64,000 nucleotides of DNA from TMED14 sp002167805 (GCA_965655795.1 CBFHHY010000001.1:248001-312000); one strand, 5' to 3'. Positions 43,199 to 52,580 are shown, numbered from the stretch's first letter. A program made the numbers and translations. Notes: generated by a model from the sequence alone, not told the origin.

Positions 43199-44635
43199 AT
43201 GAAAAATGATCTTAGGACGCCTTTCCAAGTGGCTTTATTTTTTTTAAGCCTGATATTTGTTTTTGGTGTCTCATCATATTTTAACCCATCTTCCGAAATA
43301 TCAATAAATAAACACTTTACGATAAGAACACCTCAATGGAAAAATGATGTTATTGAACCCATTGCAGTGAAAAAAGATGATTCCGAATTAATAGAACGCC
43401 CTGATTCTTTACTTTTTAAGATACCTGAAAAAAAAACCAAGCCAATAGTTCAAAGCTATAAATCACAGCCTACATCATTTTCCAATATTCGATTTTCAGA
43501 TTTTGATGATTTAAGGTTTCAACTTTTATATGAGTCATTAAGGAATTTGCAAATGGAAAAGGCTTCCAGCAAATCTATTCGGATACTTCATTATGGTGAT
43601 TCTCAAATTGAAGGCGATAGAACTACAAGGGAGATAAGAAATTTCTTTCAAGAAAAATATGGTGGAACCGGAACTGGATTTCAAAATATGACTCCATTTG
43701 TACCTATGGCAGCTGTCGCGCACACTACAGAAGGTAAATGGGTGCGTATGACTAGTTTTGGAAGACAGGATCAAAGGCAAAGTGATGGGCGTTATGGAGT
43801 TACAGGTATTGCAAATCGATTTAACTCCCAAGTCGAGGGGAAATATGATGCCTTTATCAATTTTTATCCCAGAAGCTATGGGTATAAAAAAGCCCGAGAA
43901 TTTTCAAAATTTCAACTTTTTCACGGACCCTTAAAGGATAGTTTAAAGATAAGTTGGTTTATTAATGATACTTTGAACCAAATCCAATTTATGGATACTT
44001 TAACGGATGATTCAAAATTGGTGGTTCGAGCTTCGGAGCCAATAAAGAAACTGAGAATAGAATTTAAGGGAGCAAGCCCAGATTTTTATGGAATCTCTTT
44101 GGATGGTGAATCAGGAGTAAATGTCGATAATATTTCCATGAGAGGCTCGAGTGGTATAAGTTTCACTCAAATGGATGAATCCCACTTTAAGAAGGAATTG
44201 AGTAATCATGAAATCTCATTGATAATTTTACAATTTGGGGGAAACTCTGTGCCCTATTTTAAAACCAAGGAGTCTGTCAAAAGTTATGGTCAATCATTTA
44301 AAAGACAAATTCAGTTATTTAAGAGACTAGTTCCGTCTGCTAGTATTCTTGTTGTAGGTCCAAGTGATATGGCCTATAAAAAAGGCTTAAATTGGTTGAG
44401 CTACCCAATTATTCGAGAGGTAAGAAATACCATGATGAATGTTGCCTTTGACGAGCGTGTCGGTTATTTTGATTTATGCGGTTTTATGGGAGGTGAAGGC
44501 TCTATGGTTGAATGGGTAAATAAATCGCCCCCTTTAGCGGGACCAGATCATATTCACTTCACCCGAAGAGGGGCAAAAAAAGTTGGGGTAGCGATTGCAA
44601 ATGCTATTAAGCAAGAACTGAATAGATATGAATAA
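43199..44635 (+). CDS. SGNH/GDSL-fold protein 1 of O-acylation operon
   Basis: A 478-residue protein with an N-terminal signal anchor (VALFFLSLIFVFGVSSYF). The SGNH core shows block I HYGDSQIEGDR near residue 132 (nucleophile Ser), block III LQFGGNSVP near 347, and block V PDHIHFTRRGA near 460 (catalytic Asp and His). Members act as carbohydrate esterases or O-acyltransferases. Its tail overlaps the second SGNH gene by eight bases, implying coupled translation. It is probably periplasmic and membrane-tethered. Confidence 0.85.
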   Translation: MKNDLRTPFQVALFFLSLIFVFGVSSYFNPSSEISINKHFTIRTPQWKNDVIEPIAVKKDDSELIERPDSLLFKIPEKKTKPIVQSYKSQPTSFSNIRFSDFDDLRFQLLYESLRNLQMEKASSKSIRILHYGDSQIEGDRTTREIRNFFQEKYGGTGTGFQNMTPFVPMAAVAHTTEGKWVRMTSFGRQDQRQSDGRYGVTGIANRFNSQVEGKYDAFINFYPRSYGYKKAREFSKFQLFHGPLKDSLKISWFINDTLNQIQFMDTLTDDSKLVVRASEPIKKLRIEFKGASPDFYGISLDGESGVNVDNISMRGSSGISFTQMDESHFKKELSNHEISLIILQFGGNSVPYFKTKESVKSYGQSFKRQIQLFKRLVPSASILVVGPSDMAYKKGLNWLSYPIIREVRNTMMNVAFDERVGYFDLCGFMGGEGSMVEWVNKSPPLAGPDHIHFTRRGAKKVGVAIANAIKQELNRYE

Positions 44636-45899
44636 ATTAGGTCTATTTGGTATTTTTTTGATTTATAATTTTTGTATTTCTGCTCAACCGACATCGTTAA
44701 AATTGTTACCAGATCCTTTGCCGGAATCAGCTGTTCCGAACCAATTAGATTTTCCCAATGATAAAAAGAATTTCATACCTTTTTTTGATAAGTTAAACGA
44801 TTTAATTTTTAGGGGCAGTAGCGAAATTAATATCGTTCATATTGGAGGATCTCACGTTCAGGCAGGAATGCTAACGGATGCCATAAGATTTAAACTCCAA
44901 TCAATGTCTCCAGGCTTAGAGGGGGAGCGTGGATTTTTTTTCCCATTTGCATTGGCACACACAAATAATCCAAGAACGTATAAAACAAAAGCTTTTCCAT
45001 CTCTGAACAACTGGACGGGTCAGCGATGTTCTGTTCCCCAGCATAGAGGGCCATGGGGACTTTCGGGAATAAGGGCATGGACTCGTGATACCTCTTCCAG
45101 GGTTCAAATTTTTAGTACAAAAGAACCTTTTGGTTTTAAACAAATAAGAATTTTTGCTGCTCCTAGCGATAGTTCAATGAGTGTAAAGTTTTTAAATGAC
45201 CCCGATAGTTCATGGTATAATTCATCAATTGATGCATTTGAGGCGAGATATGAAAAAAATCAAGATACCATCAATTTTAGATTGTTTTGTGAAAACGCTA
45301 AACAGAATTATTTTTCCTTGGAGGGTGTGCAGGTTTTGAGAGGAACCCCTGGATTACGTTATCATGCCATTGGTGCTAATGGTGCTGCAACTCATTCATA
45401 TTTGAAATGTGTTCGATTCAAAAAACAATTAAAGGCTATTTCTCCAGATTTAGTTTTATTCGGGCTTGGAATCAATGATGCTTATAAAAAATCAGGACGT
45501 TTTGATTCAATTGCGTTTGAGCGTAATTATGATAGTATTGTTAAAGCAATAAAGTCGGTTAATTCAGATTGCAGTTTTATTTATCTAACGAATAATGATA
45601 GTTTTTATAAGGGGCATTACAATCCTCACGGAGAAATTGTGCGCCGCTCTATGTATCGCTTAGCCAAAAAACACTCAGCAGCGGTACATGACTTATACAG
45701 CCTAATGGGAGGTCAAAATTCTATTGCGTTTTGGATTCGAAAAGGCTGGGCTAAAAAAGATGGTATTCATATGACTTCGGTGGGCTATGGGATTCAGGCT
45801 TATTGGCTTGCAGAGGCTATTGAAAGTGAATACTTGAGGAGCCAAATTCAAAATAGCTCTGATTCGGAAATAACTCAATTTAATTTGACTAATGATTGA
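44628..45899 (+). CDS. SGNH-fold protein 2 of O-acylation operon
   Basis: A 423-residue secreted protein (signal FGIFLIYNFCISAQ). The block I site reads VHIGGSHVQAGM, with Gly where GDS has Asp but the Ser kept; block III is FGLGINDAYKK near residue 283 and block V KDGIHMTSVGYG near 382. It is thus a diverged paralogue of the preceding gene and may have kept acyl-ester chemistry. It overlaps both flanking genes by eight bases. A direct search of the SGNH superfamily would set its subfamily. Confidence 0.82.
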   Translation: MNKLGLFGIFLIYNFCISAQPTSLKLLPDPLPESAVPNQLDFPNDKKNFIPFFDKLNDLIFRGSSEINIVHIGGSHVQAGMLTDAIRFKLQSMSPGLEGERGFFFPFALAHTNNPRTYKTKAFPSLNNWTGQRCSVPQHRGPWGLSGIRAWTRDTSSRVQIFSTKEPFGFKQIRIFAAPSDSSMSVKFLNDPDSSWYNSSIDAFEARYEKNQDTINFRLFCENAKQNYFSLEGVQVLRGTPGLRYHAIGANGAATHSYLKCVRFKKQLKAISPDLVLFGLGINDAYKKSGRFDSIAFERNYDSIVKAIKSVNSDCSFIYLTNNDSFYKGHYNPHGEIVRRSMYRLAKKHSAAVHDLYSLMGGQNSIAFWIRKGWAKKDGIHMTSVGYGIQAYWLAEAIESEYLRSQIQNSSDSEITQFNLTND

Positions 45900-47562
45900 A
45901 CTCATACTTCGAGACTTTTCTCAAATTTGGTTTTTCTCCGCAAAATCCCCTCTAAATTTTATATCACTAGTTTTCTGGATATTATTTGCTTTTTCCTTGC
46001 TCATTTACGGTTTTGTGCATAGAAAACAAGCATTACGAAATGCATTTTTGTTTCTTATCAGCTTATTTTTTTATTACAAGACCAGTGGTGGATTTTTTCT
46101 ACTTCTAATTTTTTCTACGGTTGTAGATTATTTAATCGGTCATGGATTATATAGAACTGTTTCTGATGTTAGACGGAGGTTATGGGTTATGCTCAGTGTT
46201 TTCGTGAATTTGTCAGTATTGTTTTACTTTAAATATCCTTACTTCATATCAGAGTTTCTTGTTGATGCTTTTCAAATGGAATGGAGTCCACAGCCAGTTC
46301 ACGCTATATGGAGTAATGCATACCTAGGCACTGATTTTGTTGAGAATAAGATTCTTTTGCCAGTTGGAATTTCATTCTATACGTTTCAATGTTTGTCATA
46401 CATTATTGATATCTATAGAAGAAAAATTGAGCCTGTAAAATCTCCTTTAGATTTTGGATTTTATGTCAGTTTTTTCCCGCAATTAGTTGCGGGCCCCATT
46501 GTTCGTGCATCTGAATTCATACCGCAGCTATATAAGCCCTATAAATTGACCCGTGCAGCTTTTGGTCTAGGGCTTTTTTGGATTATTAATGGATTAATAA
46601 AGAAAGTTGTTTTAGCTGATTATATAGCGAGCAATTTCGCGGACAGAGTTTTTGCACAACCTACATTGTATAGTGGATTTGAGTGTTTACTCGCATTATT
46701 TGCATATTCTTTGCAAGTTTATGCAGATTTTAGTGGCTATACGGATGTAGCTATCGGTGTGGCTTTATTGATGGGATTTACATTGACAAAGAATTTTAAT
46801 TCTCCTTACAAGGCTATAAATGTTGGTGATTTTTGGAAACGTTGGCATATTTCGTTGAGCAGTTGGTTAAAAGACTATTTATATATTCCACTTGGTGGAA
46901 ATAGAGAGGGTTCTTTTGCCTCGTATTTAATCATTTTCCTTTCATTTTTTGTTTTGGGAATTATGGCAGAGTCATGGAAAGTTCCAGCATTTTTAGGAAT
47001 TTCCTCTCTTCTTGTTTTTCTCTTGACCAAATGGATTACGAAATTTCGAAAGTGGTTAAATACAAATATTAATTTGATGCTAACAATGCTTTTAGGTGGT
47101 CTTTGGCATGGATCTTCTTGGAATTTCGTTTTTTGGGGTGGTCTCAATGGCTTAGGACTAGTTGTATACAAATTGTGGAAGAACATCCGTCCATGGAACC
47201 CAAAGTCTTCTCTTTTGACTCGATTTTTTGGAATTGTAACAACATTGTTTTTCGTCACTTTTACTCGAGCTTGGTTTAGATCTGAAAGCTGGGAAAGTGC
47301 AATTTCTATTTTATCACGAATTTGGACATCATTTGATATTTCAATTTCTGATGATATTTTATTTGGTTTTTGGCGCCCATTGGGATTGATGTTAATAGGT
47401 TATCTAATTCATTGGATTCCAGAAAGGCAAAAATTGTGGTACAGAGAGGCATTTATTAATGCCCCCTTATTTATTCAGTGGATGATTAGTGCACTGACAA
47501 TCTTACTCTTGTACCAAGCAATGGCTGCAGATAGCCAGCCATTTATATACTTCCAGTTTTAA
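45892..47562 (+). CDS. MBOAT O-acyltransferase (AlgI/DltB-like)
   Basis: A membrane-bound O-acyltransferase of 556 residues with about 11 helices. It has PVGISFYTFQCLSYIIDIYR near residue 160, FFPQLVAGPIVRA, DFWKRWHISLSSWLKDYLYI near 312, and the catalytic-His segment LGGLWHGSSWNFVFWGGLNG near 400. AlgI-type proteins pass acetyl groups across the membrane to SGNH partners that modify alginate, peptidoglycan or other glycans. The LysM and SGNH genes ahead of it point to cell-wall or surface-glycan acylation. Confidence 0.93.
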   Translation: MIELILRDFSQIWFFSAKSPLNFISLVFWILFAFSLLIYGFVHRKQALRNAFLFLISLFFYYKTSGGFFLLLIFSTVVDYLIGHGLYRTVSDVRRRLWVMLSVFVNLSVLFYFKYPYFISEFLVDAFQMEWSPQPVHAIWSNAYLGTDFVENKILLPVGISFYTFQCLSYIIDIYRRKIEPVKSPLDFGFYVSFFPQLVAGPIVRASEFIPQLYKPYKLTRAAFGLGLFWIINGLIKKVVLADYIASNFADRVFAQPTLYSGFECLLALFAYSLQVYADFSGYTDVAIGVALLMGFTLTKNFNSPYKAINVGDFWKRWHISLSSWLKDYLYIPLGGNREGSFASYLIIFLSFFVLGIMAESWKVPAFLGISSLLVFLLTKWITKFRKWLNTNINLMLTMLLGGLWHGSSWNFVFWGGLNGLGLVVYKLWKNIRPWNPKSSLLTRFFGIVTTLFFVTFTRAWFRSESWESAISILSRIWTSFDISISDDILFGFWRPLGLMLIGYLIHWIPERQKLWYREAFINAPLFIQWMISALTILLLYQAMAADSQPFIYFQF

Positions 47563-47570
47563 AAAATAAT

Positions 47571-48794
47571 TTAGTGTGTGGCTTCATCAACTGATTTTTC
47601 GTAGCCTCGGTAAATTGAAGCCAATTTCATTATTTTTTCTCCATAATTAGATTTGTGAACTTTTGCTACATTGTTATCCCATAATTTTGGATTAAGTCCG
47701 AGTTTTTGAGCCTCTTTTGTTTCTTTAAAAATTGCAGATGGTCCACTATTATAGCTAGAAAGTATGAATGGAATACGATTTTCAATTGATACCCCTTTTA
47801 ATTCCCAATATTCATTTAAATAATTAATATATTTTAAACCAGCCCTTATATTTTGTATGCCATCAAATAATTGAATAGAATCAATTCCAATTGATTTAGC
47901 TGTTCTGGGCAGTAATTGCATGAGCCCTATTGCTCCTGCATGGGATACGACATTATTTTTAAAACGACTTTCTGTAAAAATTAGTGCGTTTAAAGTATGT
48001 TTATCTAGAGAAATATTATCTTTTAATTGCTCTTCGTAATCGCTGATATTTTTTTGATTTTGAAAATTTGATTTAAAATTATGTGACTGAAAAAAGCGGA
48101 TTTTCTTTCTCAAGGAGGGGTCAGAAATCATATTATTTACGGAGTTAATCATGGAGCTATCCCTGCTATTGCAAGCCCATGAAATTTCTCCTTTGCCTAA
48201 GAAATCAATATTATGTTTAAAGGGTGTTTTTGAATGCAGTTCTTCTGCTAAATAGTCAGGTAGAAGCCATCCAGAATGGTTAAAGTTTGCATGGCGCCAC
48301 ATTTTTTCTTGTTTTATGGAAAGTGGATAGGTATTAGATTTTTCTAATGTAATCGATGGTTTCGGATAATCACTTAATAAAAATAGGCTATCACCTTGTC
48401 CATATTTGACCCACTTAAATTTTCGAATCGGAAGTGAATATATAAATCCATTTCTTTCTTGCCGAGGAATATTTCCGACAGCCATTGAAACGTCTTTTTG
48501 GGACAGAAGTTTTAATGCCTTATTTACACTTGAAACAAAAACCCAATCAATATTAACTCCGTTACGTTTACTCCATTCATTGACTAGGAAAAAATCTAAG
48601 CCTTCCGGGTTACCATTTTCAATATTAATTGCTCCAAGGTCTGCAAAAAATGCAATTTTTATTCTTTTACTGAATTTTGTCTTTTTGGCCCCTTCATCAT
48701 GTTCATAATTTAAAGTCGTTCTTAGTTCTGGTCGTGGAATAAAAATTACTAGGCAAAATAAATATAAATAAGTCTTATATGAGATTCTCTTCAT
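47571..48794 (-). CDS. MltF-type lytic transglycosylase
   Basis: Cleaves peptidoglycan glycan strands to 1,6-anhydro ends. The 407-residue protein has a weak N-terminal signal, a solute-binding-like domain (IKIAFFADLGAINIENGNPE onward) and a C-terminal SLT domain with catalytic Glu in LIFTESRFKNN near residue 275, GAIGLMQLLPRTAKSIGI near 290, and LSSYNSGP near 345. This is the MltF layout. It converges with the MBOAT gene (8 bases apart), adding a wall enzyme next to the O-acylation operon. Confidence 0.9.
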   Translation of the reverse strand: MKRISYKTYLYLFCLVIFIPRPELRTTLNYEHDEGAKKTKFSKRIKIAFFADLGAINIENGNPEGLDFFLVNEWSKRNGVNIDWVFVSSVNKALKLLSQKDVSMAVGNIPRQERNGFIYSLPIRKFKWVKYGQGDSLFLLSDYPKPSITLEKSNTYPLSIKQEKMWRHANFNHSGWLLPDYLAEELHSKTPFKHNIDFLGKGEISWACNSRDSSMINSVNNMISDPSLRKKIRFFQSHNFKSNFQNQKNISDYEEQLKDNISLDKHTLNALIFTESRFKNNVVSHAGAIGLMQLLPRTAKSIGIDSIQLFDGIQNIRAGLKYINYLNEYWELKGVSIENRIPFILSSYNSGPSAIFKETKEAQKLGLNPKLWDNNVAKVHKSNYGEKIMKLASIYRGYEKSVDEATH

Positions 48795-48796
48795 TG

Positions 48797-48826
48797 TTGA
48801 AAGATCATTAATTGCTATTACTTTTG
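48797..48826 (+). promoter_or_regulatory. Promoter of miaE
   Basis: TTG at 48797-48799, 19 bases, then TACTTTTG at 48819-48826: an exact TTG-N19-TAnnTTTG match. The -7 box ends only seven bases before the miaE ATG, so the transcript should be nearly leaderless. Confidence 0.75.
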
Positions 48827-48833
48827 CCCTATT

Positions 48834-49415
48834 ATGCTTGGTTTAAAATTACCTACAGATCCTCGCTGGGCAAATTCTGTTGAAGAAAATTTAGAAGAGA
48901 TATTGGTTGACCATGCTTATTGTGAACAGAAAGCTGCATCTACCGCAATATCTCTAATTGTTACTTATCCCGAGCTTAGTGATTTAGTTACAAGTATGAT
49001 ATCACTTGCTAAAGAGGAAATGACTCATTTTTCAATGGTACACAAACTAATTATAGAAAGGAATATGACACTCGGAAAAGAGAGGATAGACCCTTATGTC
49101 CATAAAGTTTTGGATTTTTTCCCCAAAGGTGATCATAGAATGAAAAGACTTGTTTATCGTTTGTTAGTAGCTGCTTTGATTGAGGCCCGAAGCTGTGAAA
49201 GGTTTAAAGTTTTATCTCAAAAACTATCGGATGAAAAACTTAAAAAATTTTATGAAAAATTGATGATTTCCGAGGCTGGTCATTATACACTTTTTTTGGG
49301 TTTAGCAAGAAAATATGGTGATCGAAATGATGTAGATAAATTATGGAATAGCCTTTTGAAATATGAAGGAGAAATAATAAAAGAGTTCGCCGATTCCAAT
49401 CGTGTTCATGGCTAA
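48834..49415 (+). CDS. miaE: tRNA-(ms2io6A) hydroxylase MiaE
   Basis: A ferritin-like di-iron monooxygenase that hydroxylates the isopentenyl group of modified A37 in tRNA. The 193-residue protein has all iron ligands in helices: VDHAYCEQKAAST (about residue 28), AKEEMTHFSMVH (about 65), IEARSCERFKVL (about 117) and SEAGHYTLFLGLA (about 147). LPTDPRWAN at the start is a family feature. Known in proteobacteria and Bacteroidota. Predicted promoter gives almost no leader. Confidence 0.93.
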   Translation: MLGLKLPTDPRWANSVEENLEEILVDHAYCEQKAASTAISLIVTYPELSDLVTSMISLAKEEMTHFSMVHKLIIERNMTLGKERIDPYVHKVLDFFPKGDHRMKRLVYRLLVAALIEARSCERFKVLSQKLSDEKLKKFYEKLMISEAGHYTLFLGLARKYGDRNDVDKLWNSLLKYEGEIIKEFADSNRVHG

Positions 49416-49451
49416 CTTTTTTTAAAAATATGGTACAACGAATATTGAGTA

Positions 49452-50555
49452 ATGAGTATAGATAATTCAATAAAAAAATTAACATTAGATTCTGTCCATC
49501 GAAAATTGGGTGCTAAAATGGTTGAATTTGCAGGATATGAAATGCCTATTCAGTATTCAGGAGTAACTCATGAACATCTTGAAGTTCGCAAAAATGTAGG
49601 AGTTTTTGATGTTTCGCATATGGGAGAATTTTACGTTAAGGGTCCGGATGCAACAAATTTTCTTCAGTTCGTTACTTCCAATGACATATCTCGCTTATCT
49701 CCAGGTAAAGTCCAATATTCATGTTTCCCTAATAATAGTGGTGGAATAGTTGATGATTTATTAGTTTATTGTTTGAGTTCTTCGGAGTATATGCTTGTTG
49801 TAAATGCTTCAAATATTTCAAAAAATTGGAACTGGTTAGATATGAATCGGACTTCTTACGATGTTAAATTGACAAATTCTTCAGAAAGTATATCTCTTTT
49901 TGCTGTCCAAGGTCCTAATTCAATTAAAGCATTGCAGTCTTTAACATATATTGATTTGAATAATCTCTCATATTACACATTTGAATCCATGAATATAGCT
50001 GATATTCCAGATGTTCTGGTATCAGCCACCGGTTATACTGGTTCGGGTGGGTTTGAATTATATGTGCCTAATGACCAAGCTAATATACTTTGGGAAAGGA
50101 TTATGGATTCAGGTTCTGAATATGGAATAATTCCTATTGGACTCGGGGCCAGAGACACTTTGAGATTAGAAATGGGATACTGCTTATATGGAAATGATAT
50201 CAATGACAATACTTCACCTATTGAAGCGGGTTTAAGTTGGATTACTAAATTCAATAAAGAATTTATTAATTCTGGTTTTCTAAAGAGGCAAAAGGATTCT
50301 GGGGTTGAAAAAAAACTTGTTGCTTTTGAATTAATTAATAGAGGAGTGCCCCGAAAGAATTATGTCCTAGCAGACCAAATGAAAAATGAAATTGGTATGG
50401 TAACAAGTGGAACTATGTCTCCTTCTCTCGGTAAAGCAATAGGGATGGGGTATGTGAAAACAATAAACTCAAAATTGGGAACTGAAATATTTGTGATAAT
50501 TCGAAATAAGTATCTAAAGGCCAGAATTGTGTCGCTACCCTTCTGGAAGAAATAG
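49452..50555 (+). CDS. gcvT: Aminomethyltransferase (glycine cleavage T protein)
   Basis: Transfers the one-carbon unit from aminomethyl-lipoyl H protein to tetrahydrofolate. The 367-residue length is normal. Motifs are MVEFAGYEMPIQYSGVTHEH near residue 20, VGVFDVSHMGEFYVKG near 50, ATGYTGSGGFELYVP near 195, GLGARDTLRLEMGYCLYGND near 230, and VTSGTMSPSLGKAIGMGYV near 320. gcvH and gcvP are not in the window. The 36-base leader is too short for a glycine riboswitch. An Lrp regulator follows by eight bases. Confidence 0.96.
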   Translation: MSIDNSIKKLTLDSVHRKLGAKMVEFAGYEMPIQYSGVTHEHLEVRKNVGVFDVSHMGEFYVKGPDATNFLQFVTSNDISRLSPGKVQYSCFPNNSGGIVDDLLVYCLSSSEYMLVVNASNISKNWNWLDMNRTSYDVKLTNSSESISLFAVQGPNSIKALQSLTYIDLNNLSYYTFESMNIADIPDVLVSATGYTGSGGFELYVPNDQANILWERIMDSGSEYGIIPIGLGARDTLRLEMGYCLYGNDINDNTSPIEAGLSWITKFNKEFINSGFLKRQKDSGVEKKLVAFELINRGVPRKNYVLADQMKNEIGMVTSGTMSPSLGKAIGMGYVKTINSKLGTEIFVIIRNKYLKARIVSLPFWKK

Positions 50556-50563
50556 TTTAAGCC

Positions 50564-51046
50564 ATGAATGAAAATTTGAAATTAGATCAAGTTGATCGTC
50601 AAATACTTGGACATCTTCTTTTGGATGCCAGAAAGACGTTTACTGATATAGCAAAGGAGTTAAATGTATCATCTGGTACTGTTCATATCCGCGTAAAAAA
50701 AATGGAGAAATCTGGAGTTATTAAAGGGGCAAGTTTACAATTGGATTATGAAACTCTAGGATATGGTTTTATTGCATTTGTGGGAATATATCTGGATCAA
50801 ACTCAAAATACTTCCCTCGTTATAAAGGAGTTAAAGGGAATTCCTGAGGTCACAGTTGCTCATATCGCAACTGGGAGGTTTGGAATTTTTGCAAAGATCC
50901 GCTGTACTGATACGAAGCACGCAAAAGATGTTATTTTTAGGATTAGTGAAATTCCAGGTGTAATTAATACCGAGACTATGATTGCTCTGGAGGAGTGTAT
51001 TAACTCAAGTAAGAATTTGCTCCAAACAATATTGGAAAAAATGTAA
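50564..51046 (+). CDS. Lrp/AsnC family transcription regulator
   Basis: A 160-residue regulator with an N-terminal winged helix (LDQVDRQILGHLLLDARKTF, then AKELNVSSGTVHIRVKKME) and a C-terminal RAM/ligand domain (FGIFAKIRCTDTKHAKDVIF, GVINTETMIAL). It probably senses an amino acid and controls amino-acid genes. Placed eight bases after gcvT, so glycine or one-carbon metabolism is a reasonable target, inferred only from position. Confidence 0.93.
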   Translation: MNENLKLDQVDRQILGHLLLDARKTFTDIAKELNVSSGTVHIRVKKMEKSGVIKGASLQLDYETLGYGFIAFVGIYLDQTQNTSLVIKELKGIPEVTVAHIATGRFGIFAKIRCTDTKHAKDVIFRISEIPGVINTETMIALEECINSSKNLLQTILEKM

Positions 51047-51058
51047 TTTTTTCAGGTA

Positions 51059-52513
51059 TTAGAAATAACTCTTTCTTCGGACTCCTACTATATGTTTTGC
51101 AAGTCGCATTACCTGTTTGGTGTATCCATACTCATTATCATACCAGACATAAAGGATTGCAGTTTTTTTATCATCATGAAGGAGCGTTGCTTGACTATCA
51201 AAAATTGAACAGCATGAGTCTCCAATAATATCGCTTGAGACTAATTCTTGACTAATTGAATATTTTATTTGTTCTACAAGAGATCCTGCAAAAGCAGCTT
51301 TTTTTAATGTTCCATTAATTTCTTGAATCGTTGTTTTTTCAGCAAATTGCAAATTTAAAATTGCCAAGGATCCATTGGCAACTGGCACTCTTATGGCATT
51401 GCTGGTGATTTTTTTACCAAGCCCAGGTATTGCCTTGTCCACCGCTTTTCCAGCCCCAGTTTCTGTGATAACCATATTCATTGCTGCAGCTCTTCCCCTT
51501 CTGTATTTTGAATGCATATTATCCACTAAATTTTGGTCATTTGTGTATGCATGAATTGTTTCAATGTGACCTTTTTTAATTTCATAATTATCATTCAATA
51601 TTTTTAAAACAGGAACTATTGCATTTGTAGTACAGCTCGCAGCCGAAAAAATTTTATCTCCGCTCAAAACATTTTCTTGATTTACTCCGTAAACAATATT
51701 TGGAATGTCCTTTCCGGGGGCTGTTAATAGAACCTTTTGAACACCTTTACTCAATAGGTATTTTGATAAGTTTTTTTTATCTCGAAGAACTCCCGTATTA
51801 TCAATGAGTAAGGCATCATTAATTCCAAAATTCTCATAATTTATTCGCTCACCAGAATTCGTTGATATTACGTGAATAGGCCTTCCATTAATAATTAGTT
51901 TAGATCTTTCATGATCAACTTCCACTGTTCCAGGGAAGTGCCCGTGAATTGAATCAACTCTCAAATTCGAAGCTCTTTTCTCAAGATTTACTGAATTTAG
52001 TTCTCCTCTAATTACAATTGCTCTTAACCTTAACTGATTTCCCCGTCCTTCTTGTGTTATTAACTCTCTTGCTGTTAGTCTACCGATTCGACCAAAGCCA
52101 TAAAGAATTACATCTCTTGGTTGAGGATTTTTGTCATTAGAATTTTTAAAGTCTATTAATTTTGAATTGATAAAATTTTTTCTTTCCAAAAACACACCAG
52201 CTTCTCTTTTCCATTCCAAGGATAGTTTTCCAATATCAATAGTCGCATTTGTGATTGAAGAATTTGAAATAGACTTAGCTATTGAAAGAGTGTCTTGAAT
52301 AGTTATAGGTTCGCTCGCCATGACTGTGGCATGAGAATGTGCTTGAAGAATTTCGGAAGACTTTTGATCAAGTAGTGGTTGTCGAAATAAAACAATTTCT
52401 ACATTTCTCTCATAAAATAAGTCACCTACATGTTTAATTAATTTAGATGCTGATTTTTCAAATTCAATCCTTTCATTTACCGAAAATTGGTAGTTGTCTA
52501 GTAAAGGGTTCAT
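51059..52513 (-). CDS. Glyceraldehyde-3-phosphate dehydrogenase, long form
   Basis: Start taken as ATG 52513 (a TTG lies one codon earlier). The catalytic core begins about residue 134 (ILYGFGRIGRLTARELI) and includes the active Cys in AASCTTNAIVP near 290, HAYTNDQNLVDNMHS, and GRAAAMNMVITETGAGKAV. Ahead of it is a 130-residue helical extension absent from the usual 330-residue enzyme. Long GAPDH forms occur in Bacteroidota and marine gammaproteobacteria; direction of flux or cofactor is not clear from the sequence. A -7-like box TACATTTG lies on the minus strand at 52580-52573. Confidence 0.92.
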   Translation of the reverse strand: MNPLLDNYQFSVNERIEFEKSASKLIKHVGDLFYERNVEIVLFRQPLLDQKSSEILQAHSHATVMASEPITIQDTLSIAKSISNSSITNATIDIGKLSLEWKREAGVFLERKNFINSKLIDFKNSNDKNPQPRDVILYGFGRIGRLTARELITQEGRGNQLRLRAIVIRGELNSVNLEKRASNLRVDSIHGHFPGTVEVDHERSKLIINGRPIHVISTNSGERINYENFGINDALLIDNTGVLRDKKNLSKYLLSKGVQKVLLTAPGKDIPNIVYGVNQENVLSGDKIFSAASCTTNAIVPVLKILNDNYEIKKGHIETIHAYTNDQNLVDNMHSKYRRGRAAAMNMVITETGAGKAVDKAIPGLGKKITSNAIRVPVANGSLAILNLQFAEKTTIQEINGTLKKAAFAGSLVEQIKYSISQELVSSDIIGDSCCSIFDSQATLLHDDKKTAILYVWYDNEYGYTKQVMRLAKHIVGVRRKSYF

Positions 52514-52572
52514 CAAGTTTTAGTTATGTTTTTTATGTCAATTGTTTAACATAAAATTACCACCCGGTGTAC

Positions 52573-52580
52573 CAAATGTA
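52573..52580 (-). promoter_or_regulatory. -7 box of the GAPDH gene
   Basis: TACATTTG on the minus strand matches TAnnTTTG, 59 bases before the ATG. No TTG at 19 bases. Tentative. Confidence 0.35.

Noticed and set aside
49416..49451. Glycine riboswitch before gcvT
   Set aside because: The gap to the preceding gene is only 36 bases, too short for any known glycine riboswitch.
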